Of a stretch of 64,000 bases of DNA, positions 13,701 through 28,400 are shown piece by piece (the stretch's first letter is position 1; every line of letters begins with the position of its first letter). The position numbers and the translations under genes were made by a program. The notes beneath the pieces are model-generated. The model was not told where the DNA came from, ran no database searches, and was given only the letters and a program-made list of their open reading frames with translations. The DNA is from Marisa cornuarietis (Eukaryota; Mollusca; Gastropoda; Architaenioglossa; Ampullariidae). The DNA lies in assembly GCA_004794655.1 (NCBI GenBank), contig SMMW01000575.1:11731001-11795000 (forward strand), written 5' to 3'.

Positions 13701-16700
13701 TGTATACAAATAGATGGAGATTAAGAGCTAAGTATTTTTTCAGCAAAACCTTCCCTAATACATACCTGGTACCTAAAATCCATTTCCCAACATTCCAATG
13801 TACAATATAATATTTGTAAAGTAGTATATTAAACACTAATAGTGTCATCTATTCAAAGATGATTTTATATGAGTAATCACTGACAATAAAGTCACAACTG
13901 CTTGCACTGAGAGAAAGAGTATGTGCTCGCGCATGTTTTGTATGTGAGAGTGTATAAAAGATTATTCATGCTTATTGTCAGTGAAGTATTTCATTATCAT
14001 TACAATATTGTGATAAATACTGAATCTACTTACTTTTAACCATCTTAACCTTTGCAAATTTGTTAACATTCTTTTTCTTCGCATGAATAGCAAAACAGTT
14101 CCCTTCCCCCCACCCCCACTACCTTAGAAAGGAAACCCAGAATTCTCTGAGTGAAAAGAGACATCAAAGCTTTAAACAAAGATTCACTGTCCACCCTTAC
14201 AACTGCTGTTGTTATAGTCTGGCAAATTTACTGGGACTAAATATACCACAGCTCTTTTCACAGAAGTCTGACTGTGCCACTAAATACATCAGAGCCTTTT
14301 TTGGTGAAGTAGTGTGGCAGTGCTATTTTAGTGATTCCTATACACCACAGAGCAAATTTTATAACTTATAGTCATCCAGTTAAAAAGTTACTCAAGATTT
14401 GGCTGTGTCCTTCAGTGATATTGACATCTAGGTACCATGAACAGGACTTAAAAGAAAAAAATTTTACTTCCTGCATTTTCATACCTGTGAAATACTCTTT
14501 CTGTGCTGTAATCAAACCCAACACATGCTAAAAGTCTTGCTTCAACATCAAAGGACGTTTTAAGAGAAAGGTGAAAGATGCACCACCTCTTCTCTGTACA
14601 TAACTTAATGAGGTGACAACCTTCACCGCCTCTTCTCAAAAACACTATTAAACAACGCAACTGATCTTAAGGCATGACAGGCTGGAACTCTGAGAACATT
14701 ATCTGATACTAAAAGCAATATGGGAGAAGCCATTTTCATTCTTTATCCCTAATTCAATAACATGAGGCTAATGCTGAAGGTCTTTTCTGGCCATTTAACC
14801 TGAGACTTAATTATACTTTTCCTTTTATCAGGAAGGTAAATTCTGCACACCTTTTTTCCGTTAACTACACACTGGTTGCAGCGCTTGATGCAGGCTTAAA
14901 TCTCCTACAAAATGATTCATCCTTCAAGAAGCAGATTAAACAGAAAATCTAGTTTGCTTGGTCCTGACAAAATCTAGTTTGCTCTGCCTCTAGCGTTACG
15001 CCCCCCATCCCCACCTCTCTCTCTCTCTCTCTCTGGCACTTTCCTTTTCCCCGTTTTGGTAGACCCTAGCCGCCCCTACCTCCTTTTCACCCCCACCACC
15101 AAAAAATGAAAGCGCACCCCATGACACTATAAAGCCAAATGACTGCGATCGTCAGCCAGAATCGTACACAGCTACGGACATACGGTCCTCGGTATTGGAG
15201 GTCACACACCACCCACAGGAAAAAACTTTTAAAAAAAAGACAGAGCCCCGACTGTGTTAAACTCCACGGTGCCGCTCACCACTGTTCAGATAAGTCACGA
15301 GTACCAGTGTATGGCTAGGGACGCCGTGTCCGCCAGGAGTTGGCACCAGAAAGCCGCTAAAGAGACTGCCACATTTCTGCCGCGACACCTGTTTCAGCAG
15401 CTCCATTGAACGTGTACCACACCATCACCACGAGCGGCAAGCACGACGGCCGCAGCAGCCACGCGCCAGTTGAGGGAGGGGAGGGTGGCTCTTTCCGCCA
15501 CACGTCCTCCAGCTCACGATGGCCACGACCCTCAAAGTCTTTACCTGTGTCTTTCGCGCGCATAAAGCAAAGCTCTCCCTGCCAAAAAGCATTCTCGACA
15601 TGTCCAGGCACGCCAACGACGGTCCGACCAATCTTCCTTTCAGAAATGCTGGTTGGAAATTGAATTAGTTTCTGAACCCTTGAGAACTTCGCCCGCACGC
15701 CACGCAAAGTAGCGACCTGTGCAGCGCGCAACACACAGCTGGCAGAGCGACACCACAATGACGTCACTGAAGCAGAGCGGTGGGGTCGGGGTGTTTTCAG
15801 TCACTTGCTCGTCCTCCTGATTGCACGCTAATGTGTCGTCTCACACGCACACGATCTTACACGAACATATTCCTCTACACCGAACAGGTTACCATATGCC
15901 AAAGACTGGGCATACGTCGTACAGTGACCCCACTCTTGACGATCAAACGGTCTTCTGGGGCAGAAGGAAAAGGTCTGGCTGCTTCCAGCATGGCCAGTCA
16001 GCGCCATACATAACGCCGCTCCCATTTCCACCTGTGCCCGTACCGCCAGGTGAAACAGTCACCTGCGGCGGGCAGTGGTTTCCCATCTTTTTATTACTGC
16101 TCCAAGAATACCCTGGCTCATTACGGGCTCTACCTTTCAACATCTTGCAAAGGTAAATGAAGATGAGGGAAAGAAATGGTGGGGTATGCCTAAGACTAAG
16201 CACACGCCGAGTGGCAGTTGAGTGATAAAATGCGTCAGTCTTGGGTCCAGCCAGGTAACGTTCAAACCAATAAATGTAGCTTAAGAACGTACTGTGGGTT
16301 CCTAAGAAACGTTGAAGTGGAAAGTTGATGGGAAGGGGGGAAAGTTACACGGGTTTTCTTTGAATCTGTTCAAAAAGATTTACAACACTAGAACTCACCG
16401 ACGCATAAAAATTCCCCCCCCCCCCGCTGTATATCTATGCCCATTCCTCCCAAAAATAAAAATAAACATTTCCACTCCTCCCATTTCCGCACCCCAGTTA
16501 ATAAACATTTACACGAGGAAATAATAATAACATCTATCCAAGGTAGGGTTCCAAGTCTACAGATGTACAATTTGACAAGAACACTCTTAGCTGCCAGAAG
16601 AGTCTCGCCAGCTTTAGTTCCTTTAAAACAAAAAAGTTCAAGGTCATCATCACTACCACCTCCCCCGATGCCCTTCCCCGTCTGTGGAGAGGAAGACTTC

Positions 16701-19700
16701 CGTTAACGCTAGCACCGGAAGTGTCATTAGCTGACGAAGGCACTAGCACATCCCCTTTCATTAATCATTTCTCTCGCGCTCGTTTCACAGGGCGCCAGCA
16801 GGCGGGCTACACCTACCGAGGTCAGTCGCGGGTAGGGCGCAGACAAGAGTCGCTCTAACCCCTCGACACCTCGCAACGTCTCAATACATAAACGGTCATC
16901 ATTATGCCGTAATATGCTGTCAATTCTAACTTTCCGTCTGTTTTGTCTGCGTCACCATCTCCCCAACCCCTCTCCTCCTGCGAAGCGCAAGGAGGAGAAG
17001 TACCAGAAAGGACTGTGAGAAGGCGGGGCTTGTTTCCTCCAAATATCGGCGCCTTTGATGTTGGTAGGCTGGTATGGGGGAGGGGTAGTTTTAAATCTGC
17101 GAACAGGTTAAATTGTGTGTCCAAGGAACATCAATAGCATGCCTTCGAGTTTTACCACTCCCCCTCTCACCCCATTCGATGCACAATTTTCGATTTATGA
17201 ATGTAAACAGCTCCCGACGCTCGTTTGCTCACACGCAACACATCCTGTCCCGCATGAGAATTATCAGCCATACACAAGGAACAAATAAAAGATCAATTCA
17301 TTTTTACGGCTGTTTGCTATTCAAATCAAACCTGCCACCCCATCCATGCACTTACCACCTCGTGTCAAGCCAGTGCCTCCACCTACCACCCGTTATGCCC
17401 CTTCTCTCCAAGATAAACGAGCAAGCGAGACCAAAAAAACAAAAAAAAATCACGTACACTATCTGAAACACCTGGAGGTCAAAAGTCACTTGTACCCGGG
17501 CTAACGTTCGCGCTTCCCTGAAATTGGGGCACACAGGAGGTGTGCGCTGTTTGTGCTTCAATCACGCTGACAGCAAGGACCGGAAGATCCTTACATGATA
17601 TTGCTTTCGTGCACTTAATCACGAAAATGTCCATAGTACCAGACTTAACTTTGTTTCAGAAAGTCGTAAATTGAATTTTCAATTTATTTACAAACTTCCC
17701 TTCGTACTCAACGACGTGAGCCAGTCTGTCAGTCATTCGTCCATTGACTGTCGTTGGGTGAGAATACAGATAAATGTGGCAGCTGACAGGGCCCGCCACT
17801 TCCGCCTACTTTGGACGATTGTGAGCAGGTCTTGGCAAAGACAACTAGTCCGATCTTTGACGTTTGTAAGCCAGTTTTTCCTCTGGCCACCACGGCGTCG
17901 ACTACCCTCCAAGGTACATTGAAAGACAGTCTTTGACAAGGTGTCGTGCCGGTCACATGGCGAAAGAAGACAGATTATGTCTACTGACCGTTGCAAGTAA
18001 AGGTTCCTGGTGTCCTACAAGTGTGGCAACCGTGCTTTGTACAAATTCAAATTAATTGATTTAATGTTCTCTGTATGAGATCCAGAGCAGCATCTTTAGC
18101 CACTTGTTCTCGAATGCCTGGTTTCTTCTTTCCATGTCGGCGAGTCCACGTTTTACATCCGTAGACTAGGATCGGTACTAAACGGGATTTGTAAAGATTG
18201 TACCTTGTAGTAAACCTGATGTTATGTCTATGCCAGATCCTACCTACCTTAGCCATCGCCACTGTTGCTGTCGCGATCCTGATGGAACTGCCGTCTTTGG
18301 AGAGAGTGGTTCCCAAGTACATGAAGCTGCTTACCTCTTCAAACTCTACCCCGTTCATGAAGATTTCTGCTTTGCCGTTGCCAATGATCATAACTTTGCT
18401 CTTGTCAGTGCTGGGCTCCATTCCATATGCGTTCGAACTGTCTGTCACTCTGCTGATAAGATCTTGGGAGTTCTTTGGTAGCCCCTGCTAACAGGTCGAT
18501 GTCGTCTGCAAAGTGTAGGTAGCAAATCGTCGTTCCACCAATGGAAATCGATGTGTGATGGCCGCATTTTCCCTCCTTCTATTTAAACACTCAAAAAAAA
18601 AAAAAGAGATTGGGATGCATGTTCTAAGGCCACGATTAACATACACACACGTAGCGCTGGCCTCTGTGGTAGCCGGGTACTCGCGGCGCGGTCATGGCCT
18701 GAGAGAGCCAATCCACCACACGGCGTCTGCAAGCTTGCTCTTTGATGTACCTGCTTGCACCTCGTCACCCATGATGCCAGGTTTGTGTCACAATGTCACG
18801 TCATCACGTCACAGCTGCTTGGGTCGTCTCCCCCCTCCCTCAATTTTGTTTTAGAGGAGAGGAGGTCCTGTGACTGCGCGAAAGTTCCATTTAGCCCTAT
18901 GTAACAAACGTGAGTCTACTTCAAGTGGTTTAATCAAACGTTCTTTCAAAGGCAGCTTTACCCCTCAAAAAAGCAATAATAAAATTTCAACATTAAATAT
19001 GATTGAAAAGACAACAATCCAGACATCTCAGCTGATATGCCGTTCAGTTATAAAACTGTGCCATCTTTCACGATTAACCTGTTTTAGGCTTTCATTCACA
19101 GGATCTCTGCAAGCTTAGTACTTCCACATGGCCAGACAAGTCACGTGGTCCTCTCATGGTTCTCCTGATCGGTTTCCATAGGCACCAGAGATCCAAACGC
19201 CGCCATGTCGACAGACGCTTCCAGAAGAAGTTAAGCCAAGCTTCGGATCACCCCAAGGTTCACTTTCTGTCTTTCCCCGCTTCTCTTTTGTCCCCAAACT
19301 GTTACCCAGATGCCCCTCGCAAAACCCCAGATTGTGACCTCCCTGGCCTCCCGAATCTGACATCGCAGTCCCCAAACTTGTTTCTCCTCGCGGCGAGAGC
19401 GCAGATTATCACACAGACTCCAACAACAACATCGCTCCCTGACATTTCACGAGCCATGTCGCTTTAAGCCTCGCCAGCAGAAAAAGGTTGCTGTACACAT
19501 GCCCTCTGCTAACCACGGCACACGCCGCTTAATTACATTCGCCTAGCTGCAGCCTTGCAACACTTACACTGTCCGACCCCTGAGCATGGCTTGCCTTCCT
19601 CCAGACCATGGCCCACCTTACTCCCAATCCTTGTTTTCAGCCGTATCAACAAGCAAGTAAAAGGACACCACCATTTACCGTACACTTCTCTGTCATCGAG

Positions 19701-22386
19701 TTTCCATGGTGGTGTTTACTAGTTTCTCACATCCGGAACTGTTTTCAGGTTGGCGAACCTGCCTGCAAGAGCAAGTGCGCCAGCGTGTTCACCTCGTGTT
19801 CAAACATGTAGACAACGAAATGGATGACAGGACGTGCTTCCACGCACTTTCTACAGAAATTCAAAACATCCATGAGGTCCGTCTGAAAAGTAACGGAAAT
19901 GGTGTCACAAACAATTCATTTCAATGTCAAACAACAAACCACATGGTTCCCCCTTCGAAGAAATACCCCCCCCCACGTCCCACCGATAAATATGGAGGAT
20001 GTTCCTGTACGGTGATGTTCTTCTCGGCCAGGAACTGCCGGATGCTCAGGGTGTTGTGACCAGGTGCATCGTGGCTGCTTCACCACGACAATGCATCAAC
20101 AGGGCCGTAACGACGGAGCAGAGGGACATTCTACTAGCACACCTCATCAACAAATTCAGTCAAAGCAAGCACCGAGTGAGCTTTCCTATGACCACCTGCC
20201 AACACCTGTTAAAGTGTGTGCGCTCGGCCGTGTCCGACTCTGCGTGATGTCTGCCGGCAAAGTGCGAAAACAAACTCGCACCAAACCATCCACACACCCG
20301 TCCAGCGGCACGACATCGAACGCCCGGCATTCACCCTCCTGCACGATTTCACTCACAAAGCCACAGGAGCTCGATAGTTTTGACAAACAGACCAAAATCA
20401 AAGAAGCCCAATCAGCGACAATAATGAAAACACACAACAATAAGAAGAAAGTATTCAATCCAGCATTGTTAAGCAATGATACTCGTAATGTATGTTAGCT
20501 CATGTCCCCGGGGACTGACACGACAGGACGGACTGGATGACACGCAAGTAACAGTCGCTGACGACTGTGTGCCCAGTAACAAAACTGCCTAAACCTGCTC
20601 TTATAGAGTTTGCAGTGTCATGCACGATTACTTAATTTTGTTATAATGCACGACTTGCTTTATTTTATAACTAGCACTTGGCCTGTTTCTTTTTTGTTTT
20701 TTGTTTGGTTTTTTTTTTTCATTTGCATTTAACTTTCGTAACCGAGTACACTTTAAACATGTACTTGGGATAATGAAGCTGGTCATTTGTCATTTAGTTC
20801 CGATCCCAGATTGGCTGAACAAACACTTATGGCTATGTTCAAGAAATTATTACATGTGGTCATATAAGAAAGCCCTGAAGACTAATCTTTATATATATAT
20901 ATATCTTCGAGAGTCTCGAGCAGGAGGGCTATGGAGATGGAGGTCGCAGAGGACAGACGACTCGTGACCCTACGCGGTGGCAAGAACATAGTTTGCTTAT
21001 ACACTTCCGTTTTCCAGCCATCGAAAGCTGCCTAAAGCCGCTTTATGTAGATACATACACAAGGGTGCACATGCACAAACGGTGGGAAGCAGATGTTAAA
21101 TCCGTCCCTCTCTCTCTGACACACACACACACGCCGACATTCGTTCTGATCTGGTGCTATCAGAGCAAGATTTTCCTTCTGCATCTCCCTCCCTCTATAT
21201 CTTTCTATCATTCCACCCACTGTGCACCCGTCTCATCCCCTTCCAAATGATGGCCCCCCTCAGGACTGGTCTTGATCTCCAAAGCATCAATTTCATGGAC
21301 TGCATCAGTAGCCCAGCCCGAGGCTAGGAGGAAGTGAGCATTACTTCCCAAATACCAGGATCCTGTGTCAAAACACAGCGACAAGTCGGTGAAACGACCT
21401 GCCAGAAAAACTTAGTGAGACAACGAGATTGTCAGACACTGAAGCGTGCTAAAGACTATGGTTCTTTCCATTTTATCAGGATGGAGTTTTAGCGGCTGAC
21501 ACCACAAAACATCCCGGAGAACGAGACGAGCGGCTTCAGCGCAATCCCGATGGAATGTGAGCAGCCGAGATTAGGCCTGCAAAACAAAGACTTCCCATAA
21601 CCAGCAAGAGAGACAGGTCAAGTTCTCTGTCAGAGCCCGATACTGAAATACTGACAGTGACAGCGACCAGACGCACACCGACGGCTAACAAATAAGACCG
21701 AGAACTCGGTAAGTAATTCAGCTTTATCCTGCTCCTGCGCTCATGAACTACCGCCTTCATTACACTGCCAGTAAACAAGTCATTCCACTTTATTCTTAAT
21801 CTTTTCCTCTATGGCGTTTTACTTCCGACAGGAAGACCTGTTGCTGAGCTTTTCTTTTGAGGAGGGAGCAAAAACAAAGCAGTGTTTCTTGTCATCCATT
21901 ACCATTTGAGGAGAAATGATAACTTTGCCTACTAATCAGTACCCAGCTGGAAGCAGGCAGCTCTGGCACCAGACTAAAACTAACCCAAGGCAGCGTAATT
22001 CAGGCTTTGGCTCGAACTCTTGAACCGCCAAACAAAGCGGGTTGGAGCCACAGGAATTAAGAATAACGCTACGTACACATGCACATTTGTCATTTACAGC
22101 TATTTCTGAATTTGGTGGTGTTATTCCCTGTTGATAGACTATTCTTTCATTTTATTGGTGCGTCCGCACGCGAGTTTTTCTAGACAGTAATGGCCCAATG
22201 GAGGAACCAAGTCAGAAAAGGAAAGAAAAAAAACATTCACAGAGAGAGATCAGCAGCTATATTCTTTTGGTCACCGCTGCGATTCCAGAAACGAAGGCAT
22301 GGCAACGTGAACTTGGCATCGCTTCAGAGGCTTCTAAGCGGGTCAACAACTTAGCAGCAGCAGCAGCAGTTCTGTGTGTGTGTGAG

Positions 22387-22422
<36 letters not shown>

Positions 22423-22467
22423 TGTGTGTGTGTGTGTGAGAGAGAGTGTGTGTGTGTGTGAGAGAGA

Positions 22468-22498
<31 letters not shown>

Positions 22499-25400
22499 TG
22501 TGAGAGAGAGAGTGAGAGAGAGGGAACGCATATGGTTGCATGACTACTTAACAGTCTCAACTATTTCAAGACCCCACACAAATGCCAAGCGTTGAAACAT
22601 TTGGGAATATAACTTGGGACATTTGTTGCGTGTGGGTTTGCATTTTGGGGGGGGGAGGGTGCAGAGAGAGAAAAACATGTACTCCATTTTGGCCAGATCT
22701 TGGTATTGTTCTCACGCGGTAATAAGCACCTGCCCACCACCCTCATCTTTTTCCTCCGCCTATCGCGAGCCTTGCTTTCATGTTAGCGCGCAATTGCACG
22801 TAGAGACTAGTTATCCACCCAGCTGCACCTTCTGAAAAGTCGGTGCAGCTTCGGCAACCTTTAGTACTCGTCCCCACATATGCTGCACTGAACTCGAGCA
22901 CCATTTTGCGGCCTATGAACTCTCACCTTACCAATGCTTTACACTGGCTGTTCGCCGAACATGTCTGTGGCCACGCAGGGCCAGTCGCCGCACGGAATAA
23001 AATAAAGGCCATGTTTAACGTGCCATTGAGACATTTTATTAAAAGTGATGGTAATAAAACTTGTTATTTTAATGGATAGGATAAAATCTAGATGGAAACA
23101 TCCGTAACAACTAAAAGACCAAGCACTGACATGACGTAGCCATTTTGTCCAGTTCATTCTGCGAACAGCTAGACCAGGCTCGTGATTTCAGAATCCTGAA
23201 GCGCCAGTTAAACTCCTCTTCCGAATTATTTTGTGTTCACGCCCATCTCCTACCTTTCAGTCCTGATTCGAAGCCAAGTATTTGGGCGTTATCTGCGTCA
23301 CGAGGCGCGATGTAGCTCTATGCAAAGAATGCAGACGACTTCACTTCCAGACAACTGCAGTGTTTTATATGACGCGAGGAAGCCAAAAGGGTCTTGAAAA
23401 AACAGAGAGACAGAGAGAAACCGACAATTCCCACGCGCAGCACTGTGCGATAATCATCAGCATTTAAGACAACTACCACAATATATCGGCTGCAAGTAAC
23501 CAACTGCACACCCTGCCCATCATCTAAAAATTAAGCAGTTTTCAATGAAACAGTACGTCAACGGTCTGCCAGAAGTCACAAAAAACAGTCAAGTGACTCG
23601 TGAATGAACTTTAGTGGAATAACTTTGAAAAAATATGCCACTGACGCATCAGGGTGGTAAAGGAGGCGGGAAAGGGGTGGGAAGAAGACGACTCTTTACC
23701 GTCTTGTCTTTCCCCATCCGCCTCCCCTGAAGATAGCAAGCGGTTCTACATGCACGCCATCTAGCGTGGACACGACTTACCGTCACTGAGGTACTTGTAG
23801 TCATATCTAGTATGGTTCCGGCTATAGTCGTAGGAAGACGAGGTGCTGGTGCTGGTGTAGCCCATGTACCACGATGAGCGATGTCCCAGGGACGTGGAGG
23901 TCGTCGATCGCCTGGAGTAACTGGACATGGCGAACAGCTGATTCCGTTGGCTTCCTCAAGCGCCTCTGATTGCAACACTGTGCTTCTAACGATAGAGGGC
24001 GTCTTTGTCTCGTCTGAAGGAAGCTACTTCTGTATATCTTGTCGTATAAGGTAAGAACTAGTGTGACGTATTGAGTGCAGTTTGAACGGCATCCACAAAA
24101 TTTATCTTTGCGAAAGTGGACACAAATGGCCGACCCACTGGGTAGATAAACACAGCACCTACAGCAGCTTTGAACAGTGACTATCTCCGTATTTGAACGC
24201 TCACTAAAAGTTACAAATGTCCCTTTTATCGCATGAACATTCTTTTCTTTAACAAAAACAAAGAAGCGATGATCATGTAGCCGCTGTCCAGGAAGTTGCG
24301 AAGGAGGTTTCACTTATGATTTCTAAGCAGGAAGGAGAAACGTGGTGAACTGACTCTCTTTGTAAAGTACCTCCTTCTGTCTTCCACTATATAGAATCTG
24401 CGTCCAGCTGAATACAAGAACTTCAGGCCAGCTAAACTCCAAGGCGACCGCCTGAGATAAATTTTAGCGACATAAAGCTCACAGTTAACGTTCAAAGAGG
24501 TAGACTTCTAAACTGAAGAAGACCAGTGAACGCAATCCACCCAAAACTGCGGTCGTAATATGCCAAATCAACACATCACTACTGCAAGATCGAAAGCGAG
24601 TTATGAAGCCAACACCTGTACGCTCCCCCAAATACGTCAAACACTCAAGGAATCAATTCCATCTGGAATCAGCCGCAGGAAAAACTGCAGCTCAGCAACC
24701 AGGAGTCGTGGCAGTCGTTCTAAACACTCTGTTCCGAGATAACGAGGTCGATGTTCTATCACCTGTTCCGTTAGCAACGATTACCACAGTTTCACTGCCA
24801 GTGGCGCCGAAACTCAAGGAATCGCTCGTTATTCACACGATACACGAGGGCAAGAGGGAGCCAGCCGCAGGTCTCTCGGCCAGACAGTAAAAATCCCTAA
24901 AAATCATCCCGACGGGCATCACGGCGAATGATGAGGAGAGGTCTTATCGCTCCCAACGAGCAACGCTGATCGGATTTCTCGCACAGTGAGGTGCTTCTGT
25001 ATTCCACCCCCTGACACAGCACCGTGGTGAGCAATATATTTAGCTAGGCCACCCAGACAAGCCAGCTTTTGTGTGCGCGACACACTTATCAAACGACTTG
25101 TGCTCTCGCGGAAAGTATTTGGATTTTGATTTAGAACGAGGCGGAATCGGGGGCTGCCTCCCTTCACTTTGATGTCCACCGTTCTGACACAGCAGACTTG
25201 TCTCCGTCGACGTATCTGCGACTCCTCGTAGGGTGTTCCTGTGGGCCACCTGGCTGTCTACCTTTAACACTTGTAGCTCTCCGCTGGCAGGTCGTCTCCT
25301 GCAATTTTCCAACCCACCTCTTGCGGTCGCCCGACGATCACAATTCCGCAAGAGTGAAACAAGAACGGTTGTACGTGTGCAGGTAAGCTGCACTGTCGCG

Positions 25401-28400
25401 GAGCTGCGCTAGCCAGCAGCAGCAGCTGTAAAGTGCAGTTAACAGGTAGAGGTGCAGTTCTGCACCAACAACCGAGTGTCGGTGGTAGTGGCACAGCGTC
25501 ATCGCACAGCGCTGTGCCGCCTCAGCTCCCCCTCCCCCGTCCCGTGCCCTGACACCTTGCCAAGCATCCAGCTTCAAGACGAGAGGGAAAACAAAAATGT
25601 CCTTTTACATCATAGTGGTAAAAAAGGTGTAGAAGTGGCGTGGGTGGTGTGCGCGCGCAAGCAAGAGCGTGCGTGTGCGTGTGTGTGTGCGCGCGAGAGA
25701 GACAAATATGCGTGCACATTTTCACGTCATCGGCCGGTTCAGACGTTTTCATCCAGAACTACTGCACCTCACCTGCCTGGCGATGAACACCGTCGCTGCC
25801 TGCTAAAGATATTTACTTCTTCGCCTGAGAGATTGTTTCTAAACCACAACACTATCGTGAATGGTAATAGTTCTTAATATGTTTTATTTCTTGCGGACAT
25901 CCTATTTCTCACTCACTCACACACTCACTCCCTATCCTTCAAGCTTTCCCCTTTGTTGCTACTGGCTACTGATACACTTTTCGAGGTATGTAATTCGAAT
26001 TAAAAAGTGCCCTTGATTGCGACAGGGGTCTTTCTTCTTTTTCTTAAACATAATTTATTGGCCTTTTCTTATGTTATACATTTCGTACATTTTTGTGTAA
26101 AGGTGGATGCGGATATACCGTTTTCTCTCCTATTTTTCCCTTGAAATGGCCCGATGGTCCTTTCAGTAAAATAAATGTGTAAAGCTCAATGTCTGTCCTA
26201 GTATACACTGGTGCACAGCGACAGGAGTGAGAAGAGGTAGGGCGGTCGGTATAGACAAGACAGCCGCCCTTATTTAGGCTCAAAAGCAGTGCACGCCTTT
26301 CCTTACTCTACAGTCATTGAAGCGGGACCTGCTTCTCGTCCTGGTGACATGGGCCCTGTGTGTTGACAGCGCCATCAACACGGCCAGGTAAACTCTGTGC
26401 CAACAGAAAATCTTGGCCATGCGCTAGAGTTCTCTGGTTACCATGGCCGCAAACAAACACCAACGCAGATTCACCTCCTTCTCTCCCCCCCCCCACCACC
26501 TACTTCAGAACCCGATTTAATTAAGCTGTTCATAAGTCTGCATCAATAAAGTAAAATTAACAAATAACTTATGTCTTAATTTTAACTGCTCATTAATTTC
26601 CTGTCCCAGTGCATGGACGCTCTCTTCCCCTTCTCACGTCTGTGTGTATTCTTTTGCGTGCGCAAGTGTCGCTGTTTCTCACCTTCTCTCGGGTCATCAA
26701 TCTTTATCTTGCTGGTTCTCCTGGACCTCAAGGTACTGCACGTCCAAAACAAGGAGAGTAACAAGGAAACCACAGTAAAGATGACCGTCCCCTCCAAGAG
26801 CCCGAGCCCCACCCCTGCCAGGGCGACCATATCTGTTGCTGCGGTACTCCTCTCGGAACTGTTGTGCACGAGCCCCGTCATCATATTATGACGGCATAAA
26901 CATGATACGTGGAAATGACGCGCGTTGTTATGTTTGTCTCCACAGCTGTCTACTCCAGCGACAAGTCTCCACGTCCTTCACAGCTGTCTACTCCAGCGAC
27001 TAGTCTCCATGCCTTTCACAGCTGTATACTCCAGCGACTAGTCTCCACGTCCTTCACAGTTGTCTACTCCAGCGACTAGTCTCCATGCCTTTCACAGTTG
27101 TCTACTCCAGCGAATAGTCTCCACGTCCTTCACAGTTGTCTACTCCAGCGACTAGTCTCCATGCCTTTCACAGCTGTCTACTCCAACGACTAGTCTCCAT
27201 ACCTTTCACAGCTGTCTACTACAGCGACTAGTCTCCACGTCCTTCACAGTTGTCTACTCCCGTGACTAGTCTCCATGCCTTTTACAGCTGTATACTCCCG
27301 TGACTAGTCTCCATGCCTTTCACAGCTGTATACTCCCGTGACTAGTCTCCATGCCTTTCACAGCTGTATACTCCCGTGACTAGTCTCCATGCCTTTCACA
27401 GCTGTCTACTCCAACGACTAGTCTCCACGTCCTTCACAGCTACCTTCCAGTCAGCCAGGCTCTGTACCCTTCACAGTCAACACACGTTTACCTCTAAATT
27501 CTAATCAGTCTTACTGTCTAATTCACAAATAAAAAAGCATCATGGAAACAAGAGTCGCGCGCACTTTGTTGTCCTGCTTCTACAGTATCCATGGAAGATA
27601 TTCTTGTTCAAGGCGACACGTTATGTCGTGTTAAAAAGAAGTGATCTCTCGTCAGGTCAGGCAGGGTTTTTTTTTTCTTGTCAATCTTTGTTCACTTTCT
27701 TCCTAATTCCTTTACCGAGATGTTCACCACCCTCATACCTGCAGGTAATGCAGATCAAGCGAAAATATAGTTCGTCGAAAAGTGCGAAGGCACGTCCAGA
27801 GAGCAAGTAAAGGAAGCCTACTTGCCTATGATTTGTTCTTTCAGAAGCTCACACCCGGGGTCTGGGATCTGCCAGACACACCAACTCCTCGGGCGGACAA
27901 CCAGCACAACTAGCTGACAATAGCTGCATCGCCCTCCCTTAAAGGCACGTTAGCCGGCAATGGCTGGATCCTATCTCTCATACACTGCCAGTGATCTCGG
28001 GAGAATCTTCGGTGTATACACTCCCTGCAGATCTTAGAATCATAAACAAACCTGCCTGGTTGCCCTCTTGTAGTCGGCCAGCCTCGTGGAACCAGCAAAA
28101 GCTTATCTCCTTACATAACCTTAACGCCGAACGACTGAGTTTCGACAAGTCACACCTGGCCCGCCGCCTCGTGCGCTCTCATAAAGGGAAGTGGGGATCT
28201 GTAGCGATCTGAGGAGAGAGTCGACACTACACAGCTACCCCTGGCAGAGACGAACGGGTGTGTGTAAGTGGGTAACTCAATATCCCTGTGCCGACAAGCA
28301 AATCAAAAGGAGACTTGAGCTTCGTCTCCGGTCTACAAGTCACCAGGATCTTTAAATGTGCGACTACCGCGGGGTCAGCGAGTTCAGGGTCTTCTTTCTG

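Noticed and set aside
15765..15767. ATG at 15767 as start of a 136-codon ORF
   Set aside because: The ATG is part of the CRE palindrome TGACGTCA and so probably lies in promoter DNA; the downstream ATG at 15563 is preferred, though a longer N-terminus is not excluded.
19547..19580. ATG plus donor-like GTAAGT on the minus strand
   Set aside because: The coding stretch ends in phase 2, which is incompatible with exon 10.
22257..22560. Overlapping Leu/Ser/Thr/His ORFs at the GT/GA tract
   Set aside because: They are translations of the dinucleotide repeat, which has no stops in several frames.
23822..24313. 163-codon minus-strand ORF
   Set aside because: It overlaps the candidate first exon in another frame and has no recognisable domain; best taken as a shadow.
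24603..24890. 95-codon plus-strand ORF upstream of the 23.9 kb first exon
   Set aside because: It might suggest a divergent gene, but there is no domain, no splice site and no poly(A) signal to support it.
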